From assembly GCA_963721105.1 (NCBI GenBank), contig CAVRHY010000011.1, positions 806,001 to 870,000 on the forward strand: a stretch of DNA of 64,000 bases, given 5' to 3'. Below, piece by piece: positions 42,241 through 52,480 of the stretch. This stretch comes from Thermohalobaculum sp963721105 (GTDB taxonomy: Bacteria; Pseudomonadota; Alphaproteobacteria; Rhodobacterales; Rhodobacteraceae). Made by a program: the position numbers and the translations under genes. The notes below the pieces were generated by a model. It was not told the origin of the DNA. It saw only the letters and a program-made list of their open reading frames with translations, and did not search any database. The number at the start of each line of letters is the position of its first letter. Position 1 is the stretch's first letter.

Positions 42241-43614
42241 ATGGCCGGACGGCATTTCCTGCAGATCCCCGGGCCGACCAACGTGCCCGACCGCGTGCTG
42301 CGCGCCATCGACGCGCCGACGATCGACCATCGCGGGCCGGATTTCGCGGTGCTGGGCAGGAAGTGCCTGGAGGGGATGAAGCGGATCTTCCGCACCTCGG
42401 GCGAGGTGGTGATCTATCCCGCCAGCGGCACCGGGGCGTGGGAGGCGGCGCTGGTCAACACGCTGTCGCCCGGCGACAAGGTGCTGATGTTCGAGACCGG
42501 GCACTTCGCCTGGCTGTGGCACCGGCTGGCGACGAAGCTGGGGCTGGAGCCGCAGGTGATCGGGTCGGACTGGCGGCGCGGGGCGGACCCGGAGGCCATC
42601 GGCAAGGCGCTGCGCGAGGACACCGGACACGCCATCAAGGCGGTCTGCGTCGTGCAGAACGAGACCTCGACCGGCTGCGCGACGCGGGTCGACGAGGTGC
42701 GCAAGGCGATCGACGATGCCGGGCACCCGGCGCTGTTGATGGTCGACACGATCTCGTCGCTGGCCTCGATCGACATGCGGATGGACGAGTGGGGCGTCGA
42801 CGTCGTCGTGGCCGGCAGCCAGAAGGGGCTGATGCTGCCGCCGGGCCTGTCCTTCAACGGCATATCGAAGAAGGCTCTGGCGGCGCATGAGGGCGCGACG
42901 CTGCCGCGCGCCTACTGGGACTGGTCCGAGATGCTGGCGGCGGGCGCCAGGGGCTACTTCCCCTACACGCCGGCGACCAACCTGCTGTACGGACTGGCCG
43001 AGGCCATCGACATGCTGGAGGAGGAGGGGCTGGACAAGGTCTTCGCCCGCCACGACCGGCACGCCGCGGCGACGCGGGCGGCGGTGCAGGGCTGGGGGCT
43101 GGAGGTGCTGTGCGCCGACGAGCGGCACCATTCGTCCAGCCTGACCGCCGTGCTGATGCCCGAGGGGCACTCGGCCGACGCGCTGCGGAAGGTCATCCTC
43201 GAGAAATTCGACATGTCGCTGGGCGCCGGGCTGAACAAGCTGGCCGACAAGGTGTTCCGCATCGGCCACCTCGGCGACTTCAACGACCTGATGCTGATGG
43301 GCACGCTGTCGGGCGTCGAGATGGGCCTGGGCCTGGCCGGCGTGCCGCACCAGAAGGGCGGCTGCGACGCCGCGATGCGGGTGCTCGAGAAACGGCATGA
43401 GGCGCCGTCGAACCCGCGGGCAGGTTCCCACGACGAGCCGGGGCATGTAGGTCAGGGAATTCACGTCACGCTTTCATGGTTGCCACCACTTCATGACGAA
43501 AGGGAGGGGGTGCGATGCTGTACGGGGCGCTTGGTCGTGCGGCATATTCCTGTGATCCGTACGCGGCGACCAGGCGCGCGGCGGCGTCGAAATGGCTGGT
43601 GGCTCGACACTTGA
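42241..43614 (+). CDS. Serine--glyoxylate aminotransferase (class V), with anomalous C-terminal extension
   Basis: A PLP aminotransferase beginning FLQIPGPTNVPDRVLRAID and continuing TSGEVVIYPASGTGAWEAAL, VQNETSTGC and the PLP lysine in VVAGSQKGLMLPPGLSF. AAAR-like C-terminal blocks (FDMSLGAGLNKLADKVFRIG, GTLSGVEMGL) follow. The serine-cycle enzyme converts serine and glyoxylate to hydroxypyruvate and glycine. Family members end near GG-x-x-AAM (about residue 380). Here the frame runs on for about 70 unrelated residues to 43614, so a frameshift or stop loss near 43390 is likely. Glyoxylate or hydroxyacid metabolism links it to the divergent FAD/Fe-S enzyme. Confidence 0.85.
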   Translation: MAGRHFLQIPGPTNVPDRVLRAIDAPTIDHRGPDFAVLGRKCLEGMKRIFRTSGEVVIYPASGTGAWEAALVNTLSPGDKVLMFETGHFAWLWHRLATKLGLEPQVIGSDWRRGADPEAIGKALREDTGHAIKAVCVVQNETSTGCATRVDEVRKAIDDAGHPALLMVDTISSLASIDMRMDEWGVDVVVAGSQKGLMLPPGLSFNGISKKALAAHEGATLPRAYWDWSEMLAAGARGYFPYTPATNLLYGLAEAIDMLEEEGLDKVFARHDRHAAATRAAVQGWGLEVLCADERHHSSSLTAVLMPEGHSADALRKVILEKFDMSLGAGLNKLADKVFRIGHLGDFNDLMLMGTLSGVEMGLGLAGVPHQKGGCDAAMRVLEKRHEAPSNPRAGSHDEPGHVGQGIHVTLSWLPPLHDEREGVRCCTGRLVVRHIPVIRTRRPGARRRRNGWWLDT

Positions 43615-43620
43615 AGCTCT

Positions 43621-44212
43621 GCGCGAGGATCAATCGCGAGGTCCACGCACGTCATCATCCCTCTGCCGCAGAACTGGGACGAACTGCCGCTACGCGGCTG
43701 CGCAGGCGATAAATGACCCTCGACCCGGTCGGAGAACGATAAGGCTGGTTCAAGGAGCAGCAGACGAAGTATCTGGCGATGTCCAAGGATGCTCGCGAGC
43801 GGTCCGTGACGATGGGTGAGCCGAGCTACGGCAACTACTATGCGGATGCTCGGCGCGGCGCCGTCATGCGATCACCGGGTCGGAAATTGTCGGCGAGTAC
43901 TCCGCTCTGGTGATCGCGCGGTTGACGCGGCAGGGCGTCGTCGCAGGACCGGATCCGACTGGTGAAGGGCGACCTCGGTCGCGTACAACAATCACATCTG
44001 TGTCGCGCTCGACATGGCCGAGGACGCGATCGCAGACGAGCCTGCAAGCTATGGAGCGAGCTGCGTGATCTGTGACCCCTGGGTCGACCTCGTCTCGACC
44101 GCCGTCGCCCTACTTCGAGAAGATGGCCGAGTTGGACGCGGACTTCGAGCCCGACAGACATCGTCCCTCTGATCGACGTCTGTCATCTGACCATTCCGAC
44201 AGGATTCGATCT
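43621..44212 (+). pseudogene. Degraded or frameshift-riddled coding sequence of unknown function
   Basis: No single frame is convincing, but protein-like pieces follow each other in changing frames. They are HVIIPLPQNWDELPLRGC (about 43648-43704), WFKEQQTKYLAMSKDARERS and SYGNYYADARRG (43745-43858), and ITGSEIVGEYSALVIARLTR (43870-43930). Then come YNNHICVALDMAEDAIAD with SCVICDPWVDLVST (43984-44100) and YFEKMAELDADFEPD with VPLIDVCHLTIPTGFDL (44110-44212). They read like one soluble protein of about 190 residues broken by about five indels and one stop at 43738. I do not recognise the family. It ends exactly at the enoyl-CoA hydratase start. Confidence 0.45.
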
Positions 44213-44213
44213 C

Positions 44214-44998
44214 ATGGCGAAAGACGGCACCGCACAGGCGAACGACCTGCTCTACGAGATCGCCGACGGCATCGGCCACGTCACCTTCAACCGGCCGGCG
44301 CAGAGGAACGCGCTGACCTTCGCCATGTACGCGCGCCTGGCCGAGATCTGCGCCGATCCCGGCGACATCCGCGCGCTGATCGTCAGCGGGGCCGGGGGCG
44401 CCTTCGCCGCCGGCACGGACATGAGCCAGTTCCGCGCCTTCTCGAAGCCCGAGGACGCCTGGGAGTACGAGGACAAGATGGACCGGACGCTCGACACGAT
44501 CGAGCGCTGCCCGGTGCCGACCATCGCCGCCATCAACGGCGCCTGCACGGGCGGCGGGCGCTGCCATCGCCGCCTGCTGCGACCTGCGCGATCTGCGACG
44601 GCGAACCTCAAGTTCGGCTTTCCGATCGCGCGGACGCTGGGGAACTGCCTGTCGATCAGCTCGCTGGCGCGGCTGTCGGCGCTGATCGGGCAGGGGCGGG
44701 TGCGCGAGATCATCTTCACCGCGCGGCTGGTCGGCGCGGAGGAGGCGCTGGCGGCCGGGCTGGTCGCGGAGATCGCCGACGACCCCGTGGCCAGCGCGCG
44801 CGCGAGATGGCCGAGCGGCTGAAGGGCCACGCGCCGCTGACCATGCGCGTGACCAAGGAGGGGCTGCGCCGGCTGCGCGTCGAGGGCGCGGGCGCGAACG
44901 ACCGCGACCTGATCGAGACGGCCTATATGAGCGAGGATTTCCGCGAGGGGATGGAGGCGTTCCTGGGCAAGCGCAAGCCGGCCTTCAAGGGACGCTGA
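44214..44998 (+). CDS. Enoyl-CoA hydratase/isomerase, frameshifted
   Basis: A crotonase-family gene starting MAKDGTAQANDLLYEIADG, with GHVTFNRPAQRNALTF, SGAGGAFAAGTDMSQFRAF and PTIAAINGACTGGG. In the next 40 nt the frame shifts three times by apparent insertions (about 44558, 44590 and 44594), which together restore frame for KFGFPIARTLGNCLS. At about 44802 a further shift leads to REMAERLKGHAPLTMRVTKE and the end GKRKPAFKGR. Corrected length is about 260 residues, normal for the family. As it stands the protein would be truncated near 44821. It probably forms a unit with the CoA-transferase downstream. Confidence 0.8.
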
Positions 44999-45061
44999 GC
45001 GAGCCGGGGCCCCCGGGTAGGCAGGGACGGGCAGGGTATGGGCAGGACGGGAGGGCAGGCC

Positions 45062-46217
45062 ATGAGCGGGCCGTTGCAGGGTGTGCGCGTCATCGAGCTG
45101 GCGCATGTGATGGCGGGGCCGGTGGCCGGGCTGATGCTGGCCGACATGGGCGCCGACGTCATCAAGGTCGAGAAGCCGGGCGGCGACGACACGCGCGGCT
45201 CGGGCCCCGAGATCGAGGGCGAGCCGGCGGCCTTCCTGATGATGAACCGCAACAAGCGGGGCGTGCTGCTGGACCTGAAGCGGCCCGACCACCTGGCGGC
45301 GCTGCGCGAGATGCTGCGCGACGGCCGACGTGCTGATCGAGAACTACCGCAAGGGCACGATGGAGAAGCTGGGCGTCGGCTACGAGGCGCTGAAGGCCGA
45401 GAACCCGCGGCTGATCTACGCGTCGATCTCGGGCTTCGGGCGGACGGGGCCTTATGCCGAGCGGCCGGGGTTCGACCTGATCGCGCAGGGCATGTCGGGG
45501 CTGATGTCGATCACCGGCGAGGGGCCGGGCCGGCCGCCCTGCAAGGTCGGGCCGCCGGTCAGCGACATCACCGCCGGCATCCTGCTGGCCATGGGCATCT
45601 GCGCCGCGCTGGCGCGCCGGCGCGAGACCGGCGAGGGGCAGGTCGTCGAGACCTCGCTGTTCGAGGCGGCGATCACGCACACCTACTGGCAGTCGGCGAT
45701 CGCCTTCGCCACCGGCGAGGACCCGGGGCCGATGGGCAGCGCCCACCCGCTGAACGCGCCCTACCAGGCGCTTCCGCACGGCGGACGGCTGGATCAACAT
45801 CGGCGCCGCGAACCAGCGTAACTGGGAGCGGCTGCTCGGCATCCTCGGCCACGAGGAGCTGGCCGCCGACCCGCGCTTTGCCAACAATGACGGGCGGATG
45901 GCCAATCGCCTGGAGCTGGAGGGCGAGCTGAACGCGATCTTCTCGACGCGCACGACCGACGAGTGGATGGCGGTGCTGGAGAAGGGCGGCTTTCCGGCCG
46001 GGCCGGTGCTGTCGATCAGCCAGATGCACGCCGACCCGCAGACCCGCGCGCGCGACATGGTGGTGGCGACCGAGCACCCCGTCGCCGGCCATGTCGAGAC
46101 CATCGGGCTGCCGGTCAAGTTCGGCGCGACGCCCGGCGGCGTGCGCGGCCCGGCGCCGGTCTGGGCCAGCACACCGCCGAGGTGCTGGCCGAGTACGGCA
46201 TCACTCTGGAAGAATGA
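45062..46217 (+). CDS. CaiB/BaiF family CoA-transferase (formyl-CoA transferase-like), frameshifted
   Basis: Family III CoA-transferase. ATG 45062 follows GGGAGGG and starts SGPLQGVRVIELAHVMAGPV; then GADVIKVEKPGGDDTRG and MNRNKRGVLLDLKRPDH. Frame changes occur at about 45323 (extra G before CCGACGTG), 45770 (extra C) and 46160 (one base missing). Between them the text stays continuous: VLIENYRKGTMEKLGVGYEA, GFGRTGPYAERPGFDLIAQG, GWINIGAANQRNW, QHTAEVLAEYGITLEE. Corrected length is 384 residues. It would move CoA between an acyl-CoA donor and a carboxylic acid; the substrate is unknown. The catalytic Asp is probably in the segment before ITAGILLAMG. Confidence 0.82.
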
Positions 46218-46287
46218 TCGCGGGGCAAGATTGATCGCGGGCGGGTCGCGGCGGTAATCTCGGTCGCGTTAACCGGGAGGGTCGGCC

Positions 46288-47569
46288 ATGAAGATCGCGG
46301 TGCTGGGCGCGGGCGTCGTCGGGACGACCTGCGCCTACGAGCTGATGCGCGACGGGCACGAGGTGGTGCTGGTCGAGAAGGAGAACGACGCGGCGCTGGG
46401 TACCTCCTTCGGCAATGCCGGGTTCATCTCGCCGGGCCACGCCTATGCCTGGGCCAGCCCGAAGGCGCCGGGCATCCTGCTGAAGTCGCTGTGGCGCAAC
46501 GACCAGGCTCTGCGCTTCAAGCCCTCGCTCGACCCGGCGCTGTGGCGCTGGATGGTGAAGTTCCTGGGCCAGTGCAACGCCGAGCGGGCGGCCTTCAACA
46601 CCGCGCGCAAGGTCGGGCTCTGCGTCTATTCCAAGGCGCGACTGAACCTGATCGCCGAGGAGACAGGCATCGGCTTCGACCACCTGAAGAAGGGCTGCCT
46701 CTATCTGTTCCGCAGCCCGGCCGCGCTGGAGGCCGGGGCGCGGAAGGCGCGCATCCTGATCGACCAGGGCGTCGAGGTCGAGACCATCGACATGGACCGT
46801 GCCGCGGCGCTGGATCCGGCGCTGGAGGGGGCGCGCGAGCGCTTCGCCGGCGCGCTCTTCACGCCGGGCGACGAGACGGGCGACTGCCGGACCTTCGTGC
46901 AGCGGCTGGCGGCGCACCTGGCGGGGCGCGGCGCCGACGTGCGCTTCGGCACGACTGTGCAGCGGATCGAGGCCGAGGGCGACCGGGCGCGCCGCGTCGT
47001 CACCGACCGGGGCGTGATCGAGGCGGATGCCGTGGTGCTGTCGCTGGGGGTCGCCTCGCCGACGTTCGGGCGCGTGGCCGGGGTCGAGCTGCCGATCTAT
47101 CCGGTCAAGGGCTACTCGATCACGGCGCCGGTCGCGGGGCGGAACAACCCGCCGACGCTCGGCGGCATCGACGAGGAGAACCTGATCGCCTGGGCGCGCT
47201 ATGGCGACCGGGTGCGCGTCACGGCGACGGCCGAGTTCGCCGGCTATGCGACGAGCTGGCGCGAGGCGGATTTCCGCGCACCTCGACGCCGTGGTGCGCG
47301 AGGTCTTCCCCGACGGCGCCGACTGGGACCGGGCCGAGCGCTGGGCGGGGCTGAGGCCGATGACGCCCTCGGGCCTGCCGATCTACGGGCGCGGGCGGTT
47401 GAAGAACCTGTGGCTGGACACCGGCCAGGGCCACATGGGCTGGACGATGGGGGCGGGCTCGGCCAGGATCGTCGCCGACCTGATCGCCGGCAGGCAGCCC
47501 GAGATCGACACCGGCGGCATGATGGTCGGCGAGACGCCGGCCGCAAGCCCCGGACGGAGGGCGGCATGA
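46288..47569 (+). CDS. D-amino-acid dehydrogenase (DadA-like FAD oxidoreductase), one frameshift
   Basis: A DAO-fold flavoprotein. The N-terminal FAD motif is KIAVLGAGVVGTTCAYELMR. It continues NAGFISPGHAYAWASPKAP, VKFLGQCNAERAAFNTARK and the substrate domain YPVKGYSITAPVAGRNNPPT. At about 47276 an extra base (CGC-G-CAC) interrupts the text. The correct continuation is HLDAVVREVFPDGADWDRAE, GLRPMTPSGLPIYGRG and TGQGHMGWTMGAGSARIVAD. Corrected length is 426 residues, as in DadA. It oxidises D-amino acids to keto acids at the membrane. The end overlaps the next ATG by 4 nt, suggesting joint function with the racemase/isomerase-like protein. Confidence 0.87.
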
Positions 47570-48426
47570 ACATTCAGTCGGCGACGGGTGCGGCGGCGGG
47601 CGATGCGGCCGAGGCGGAGGCGGTGATCGGGGCGGCGGTTGCGGCGGCGGGCGCGGCGACGCGGCTGATCGAGCACATCCCCTTCGAGACCGATCCCGGC
47701 ATCGGCGCGCGCGCCCGGATGGGGCTGCTGGTGCTGGCCTCGGACCACACGATCGAGCACGAGTTCCGCGCCGTTCTGGCTCACCTGCCGGGCGTAGCGA
47801 TGTACGCGGCGCGGTTGTTCAACGACGCGGCGATCACGCCCGCGACGCTGGCCGCGATGGAGGGGCGGATCGTCCCGGCGGCCGAGATGGTGCTGCCGGA
47901 CGAGCCGCTGGACGTCGTCGCCTTCGGCTGCACCTCGGCCTCGATGGTGCTGGGCGAGGAGCGGGTCTTCGAGCTGATCCGCCAGGCCAAGCCGGGCACG
48001 CGGGCGACGACGCCGATCACCGCCGCCTTCGCGGCGCTCCGCGCCTTCGGCGCGCGGCGGATCGGCGTGCTGACGCCCTATGGCGCCGACGTCAACGCCG
48101 CCATGCAGCGCTATGTCGAGGCGGCGGGGTTCGAGATCGCGGTCTTCGGCAGCTTCAACGAGCCGCACGACCCGACCGTCGCCGCCATCACGCCCGACTC
48201 GGTGCGGAGGGCGGCGCGGGTGGTGGCCGAGGCGGCCGAGATCGACGCGCTGTTCGTCGCCTGCACCTCGCTGCGGCTGGTCGAGGCGGCGGCCGGTATC
48301 GAGGCCGAGCTTGGACTGCCGGTGACATCCTCGAACCACGCGACGATCTGGCATTGCCTGCGGCTGGCCGGGGTGGACGACGCGGTGCCGGGGTTCGGGC
48401 GGCTGTTCGGGCTGCCGCTGGCCTGA
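47566..48426 (+). CDS. Maleate isomerase/Asp-Glu racemase superfamily protein
   Basis: A 286-residue protein of the AMDase/maleate cis-trans isomerase group. Two catalytic Cys are seen in VVAFGCTSASMVLGE and LFVACTSLRLVEAA, with KPGTRATTPITAAFAALRAF and RRIGVLTPYGADVN between them. These are typical of this group. An Ala-rich N-terminus of about 40 residues precedes LIEHIPFETDPGIGARARMG. The ATG overlaps the stop of the D-amino-acid dehydrogenase gene. It could isomerise maleate, racemise an amino acid or act on a hydantoin-like substrate; the neighbour favours amino-acid or dicarboxylate catabolism. Confidence 0.82.
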   Translation: MNIQSATGAAAGDAAEAEAVIGAAVAAAGAATRLIEHIPFETDPGIGARARMGLLVLASDHTIEHEFRAVLAHLPGVAMYAARLFNDAAITPATLAAMEGRIVPAAEMVLPDEPLDVVAFGCTSASMVLGEERVFELIRQAKPGTRATTPITAAFAALRAFGARRIGVLTPYGADVNAAMQRYVEAAGFEIAVFGSFNEPHDPTVAAITPDSVRRAARVVAEAAEIDALFVACTSLRLVEAAAGIEAELGLPVTSSNHATIWHCLRLAGVDDAVPGFGRLFGLPLA

Positions 48427-48597
48427 GCGGCCGGAGGTGCCGTTGGTGGCGGGGTGGAACCCCGCCCTACGCGGTGGCGGCCGCGGGGCGGGAAGGGGGG
48501 AGTCTGCGCCTGCGGGGGCGAGGCAGGGTGAGGGCTCTCGGGTGCGTCGGCCTCTGGCACGAGCCGGATTATTTTTTAATGAGACGCCGAGCCTGAC

Positions 48598-48700
48598 GTC
48601 ATTCCCGCGAAGGCGGGCATCTCTGAGCGCTCCACCTGCATGGTCAAGTCCGCGATCGGGAACCCCTGCCGAGGGAGATCCCCGCCTTCGCGGGGATGAC
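48598..48700. repeat. REP doublet: 103-bp element with 26-bp inverted ends
   Basis: 48598-48623 and 48675-48700 are inverted repeats with two mismatches, each itself a hairpin of the GTCATTCCCGCGAAGGCGGG type. The same hairpin family builds the array at 39157-39287. The surrounding 417-nt gap (48427-48843) holds no gene that I can support. It also contains a short palindrome GGCGGGGT-n3-ACCCCGCC at 48448-48466 and an AT-rich stretch near 48568-48580. Confidence 0.85.
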
Positions 48701-48843
48701 GGTGTTGTTCCAAGCGCCGCGCCATGGTGGCGACGGGACCAGGGCTGCGTGCAGGGGCGCCGGACCGGTCGGGCGACGTAACCCGTAGCAGGGCCGAGGC
48801 GCTGGGTCGCCCTCGCCTGACCTGCCGGAGGCGCCGGCGGCGC

Positions 48844-51800
48844 TCAGAACGTCCGCACCTCCTGCACGCCGGGGGCGGACTTCAGCGCGCCCCTGATCTC
48901 CATCGAGACAGCGTATTGGCCGGGCAGGTCGATCTCGACCTCCTGGCCGAGTTCGGGGAGGGGGATCACCAGCTTGACCGGGCCTTCGCCACGGCGGCGG
49001 CGGGCGGCGGTCGAGACGAGTTCCAGCCGGTTTCGGATCGATTCGTAGGCGCCGGCGTCCGAGACGTGGACCTCGAGGCCGATGGCGGCGGCGTCCTCGG
49101 CGACCTGCTCGACCGGCTGGACAGCGCGGAGCGTCAGGCGGGTCTGCTCGTCGGTCACCTCGGCCTGGACGTGGCAGACGAGGTTGCGGCCGGGCTGCAG
49201 CAGGTCGTCGTTGTCGGCGAGCACGTCGGAGAAGGCCGAGACCTCCCAGAGGCCGTTCGGGTCCGAGAACTGGATGAAGGCATAGCGGTTGCCGCGCGCC
49301 GACTTGCGGTCGCGCCGTCCGGCCAGCGTGCCGGCGATGCGTCCGGCGCCCCCGTGGCGGCCGGCGCCGGCCATGAACTCGGCCCCGGTCAGCACCTTCT
49401 TGCGCCTGAGCGCCGGCAGGTAGTCGTCGAGCGGGTGACCCGAGAGGTAGAAGCCGACGGCGCCCAGCTCCTCGGCCAGCCGCTGCGTCGGCAACCAGTC
49501 CTGCACCGCCGCCAGCCGCGGCGGCGGCAGGGCGTCGTCGGCGCCGCCGAACAGCGAGACCTGCGCCGATGATTTCTCGGCGTGCGCGGTCGCCGAGTAG
49601 TCGACCAGCGCGTCCAGCGACTGCAGGACGCCGTTTCGGTTCGGATGGAGCGCGTCGAAGGCGCCGGCGCGCGCGAGGTTCTCGAGCGGGCGCTTTCCGA
49701 CCATCTTGAGGTCGACGCGGCGCGCGAGGTCGAAGAGGTCGGCGAACGGCCCGCCGTCCGCGCCGCCGTCTGCACCGTCGCGCGTGGCGACGATGGCGCG
49801 CATCGCCTCGACGCCGACATTCTTGAGGGCGCCGAGGGCGTAGAGGATCTTGCCGTCGCTGACCGTGAACGTCGCCTCGGAGCGGTTCACGCAGGGCGGC
49901 GCAACCTCGATCCCGGTGCGGCGCGCCTCCTGCACGTAGACGTTCAGCTTGTCGGTAAGGTGCAGGTCGAGGTTCATCACCGCCGCCAGGAACTCGACCG
50001 GGTGGTTCGCCTTCAGCCAGGCGGTCTGGTAGCTGACGACCGCGTAGGCGGCGGCGTGCGACTTGTTGAAGCCGTAGTTCGCGAACTTGTCGAGGAGGTT
50101 CCAGACTTCCAGCGCCTTCTTCTCGTCGACGCCGTTCTTCGCTGCGCCCTCGAGGAACTTGGGCCGCTCGGCGTCCATCGCCGCCTGGATCTTCTTGCCC
50201 ATGGCGCGCCGCAGCATGTCGGCGCCGCCGAGCGAGTAGCCCGCCATCTTGCGGGCGATCTCCATCACCTGCTCCTGGTAGACGATGATGCCCTGCGTCT
50301 CGTCGAGGATCGGGTCGATCAGCGGGTGGATCGACTCGCGCGGCTCGCGGCCGTTCTTGACGTTGCAGAACTTGGGGATGTTCTCCATCGGGCCGGGTCG
50401 GTAGAGCGCAACGAGGGCGACGATGTCCTCGATGCAGGTCGGGCGCATCTGGCGGAGCGCGTCGCGCATCCCCTGGCTTTCAACCTGGAAGACCCCGACC
50501 GTGTCGGCCCGGGCGTAGAGCTCGTAGGCTTTCGGGTCGTCCAGCGGGATGGTGCTGATGTCGATCTGGATGTCGCGGAGTTTCAGCAGGTCGAGACAGT
50601 TCTGGATGACCGTCAGGGTCTTGAGGCCGAGGAAGTCGAACTTCACCAGCCCGGCCGGCTCGACCCACTTCATGTTGAACTGCGTCGCCGGCATGTCCGA
50701 GCGCGGGTCGCGGTAGAGCGGCACCAGCTCGACCAGCGGCCGGTCGCCGATGACGACGCCGGCAGCGTGCGTCGAGGCGTTGCGGTAGAGGCCTTCGAGC
50801 TTTTCCGCGTAGTCCAGCAGGGTGGCGACGACTTCCTCGCGCCGGGCCTCCTCCTCCAGCCGTGGCTCCTCCTTGCGGCTGCGCTTGATCGACATGGGCT
50901 TGACGCCCTCGACGGGGATCAGCTTGGCGATGCGGTCGCAGTGGCCATAGGACATCTGCAGGACGCGGCCGACGTCGCGCACGGCCATCTTGGACAGGAG
51001 CGCGCCGAAGGTGATGATCTGCGCGACGCGGTCGCGGCCGTATTTCTGCTGAACGTAGGTGATGACCTCCTCGCGCCGGTCCTGGCAGAAGTCGATGTCG
51101 AAATCCGGCATCGAGACGCGCTCGGGGTTCAGGAAGCGCTCGAAGAGCAGGCCGTAGCGCAGCGGGTCGAGGTCCGTGATAGTCAGCGCGTAGGCGACCA
51201 GCGAGCCGGCGCCCGAGCCGCGGCCGGGGCCGACGGGGATGTCGTGCGCCTTGGCCCACTTGATGAAGTCGGCGACGATCAGGAAGTAACCGGGGAAGCC
51301 CATCGACTCGATGACGCCGAGCTCGAAGTCGAGGCGCTTCTCGTAGTCCTCGACCGCCGCCGCGTGCGGGATGACGGCCAGCCGGGCGGCGAGACCCTCG
51401 CGCGCCTGGCGGCGCAGTTCGTCGACCTCGTCGTCGGCGAAGCGGGGCAGGATCGGCGCGTGCGTGCGCGGGCCGGAAGGCGCAGCGCATGGCGATCTCG
51501 ACCGCGTTGGCGGCGGCCTCGGGCATGTCGGCGAAGAGGGCGACCATCTCGGCCTCGGGCTTCAGCCAGTGCTCGGGTGTCAGGCGGTCGCGGCCCGACT
51601 GGTTCAGGTAGGCACCCTGGCCGATGCAGCGGAAGGCGTCGTGCGCCTCGTGCATGTCGGGCGTCGCGTAGAAGACCTCGGCCGTGCCGACCAGCGGCAG
51701 GTCGAGCGCGTAGGCCAGCCGCACCAGCCCCGGCTCGGTCGCGTCCTCGCGGTCGGTGCGCGGCCGGCCGCCGGTGCCGTGGCGCTGGATCTCGACATAG

Positions 51801-52301
51801 AGCCGGCCGGGGAAGATGCCGGCCAGCCGCTCGGCCAGCGGGTGCGCATCGCGGCCGTTGGCGATCAGCGCGCCGAGCGGCCCGCGCGGGCCGCCGGTCA
51901 GGCAGATCACGCCCTCGGCGTGGCGCGGCCAGCCGGTCGAGCCCGACCTGCGGCGTGCGCGTCGTGTCGGTTTCCAGGTAGGCGGCGCTGCTGAGCGCCA
52001 TCAGGTTGCGATAACCCGTCTCGTCCTGCGCGTAGAGCGCCAGCGGCGCCGGCTCGGGCGGCTTCTTGCCGGGCTCGGCGTCGAGGTAGGTCAGCGCCAG
52101 TTGCAGGCCGATGATCGGCTGCACGCCCGCCTTGGCCGCGCCCTCGGAGAACTCGAGCGCGCCAAAGAGATTGTTCGTGTCGGTGACGGCGACCGCCGGA
52201 TAGCCGGCGCCGGCGACGAGGCCGGGCAGCGCCTTCATCGGGATCGCGCCCTCCAGCAGCGAGCAGGCGGAATGGACGCGGAGGTGAATGAATCGGGGCA
52301 T
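48844..52301 (-). CDS. dnaE: DNA polymerase III alpha subunit, two frameshifts
   Basis: The N-terminal PHP domain starts at ATG 52301 with FIHLRVHSACSLLEGAIPMK and TDTNNLFGALEFSEGAAKAG. It is followed by GTAEVFYATPDMHEAHDAFR and the polymerase core: GPGRGSGAGSLVAYALTITD and VSMPDFDIDFCQDRREEV, which hold the catalytic Asp residues. The thumb and finger text follows (NKSHAAAYAVVSYQTAWLKA), with a C-terminal OB region. Extra bases at about 51925 and 51471 interrupt the N-terminal third; removing them gives 1152 codons, the normal size. As dnaE is normally essential, these are more likely sequence errors than mutations. It is the replicative polymerase subunit. The divergent receiver-like gene is 179 nt away. 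Confidence 0.93.
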
Positions 52302-52480
52302 GCGCCGCGATCGTATCCGCCCGACTGCCGGGCCGCCAGCGCCGAGGTCATCCGCGACCGCGGCTGCCACCCGCGGTGTCATGGCACGGTCCATTGTGTA
52401 TACTCGCGGTGGCCCGGCCCAGGCGAGGGCCGGGCGCAGCGTCGGGCAGCCGGGCCGGCTGCGCCGAGGGAGCGATCACG

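Noticed and set aside
41398..43464. A 688-codon minus-strand protein running through the aminotransferase gene into the FAD domain
   Set aside because: Its first 430 codons are antisense to the aminotransferase and lack pattern; the real FAD gene starts at 42153.
46288..48426. One 712-codon fusion of a D-amino-acid dehydrogenase and an isomerase
   Set aside because: The frame continuity is produced by the +1 insertion at about 47276. The dehydrogenase really ends at 47569, and the isomerase starts at 47566 with its own ATG.
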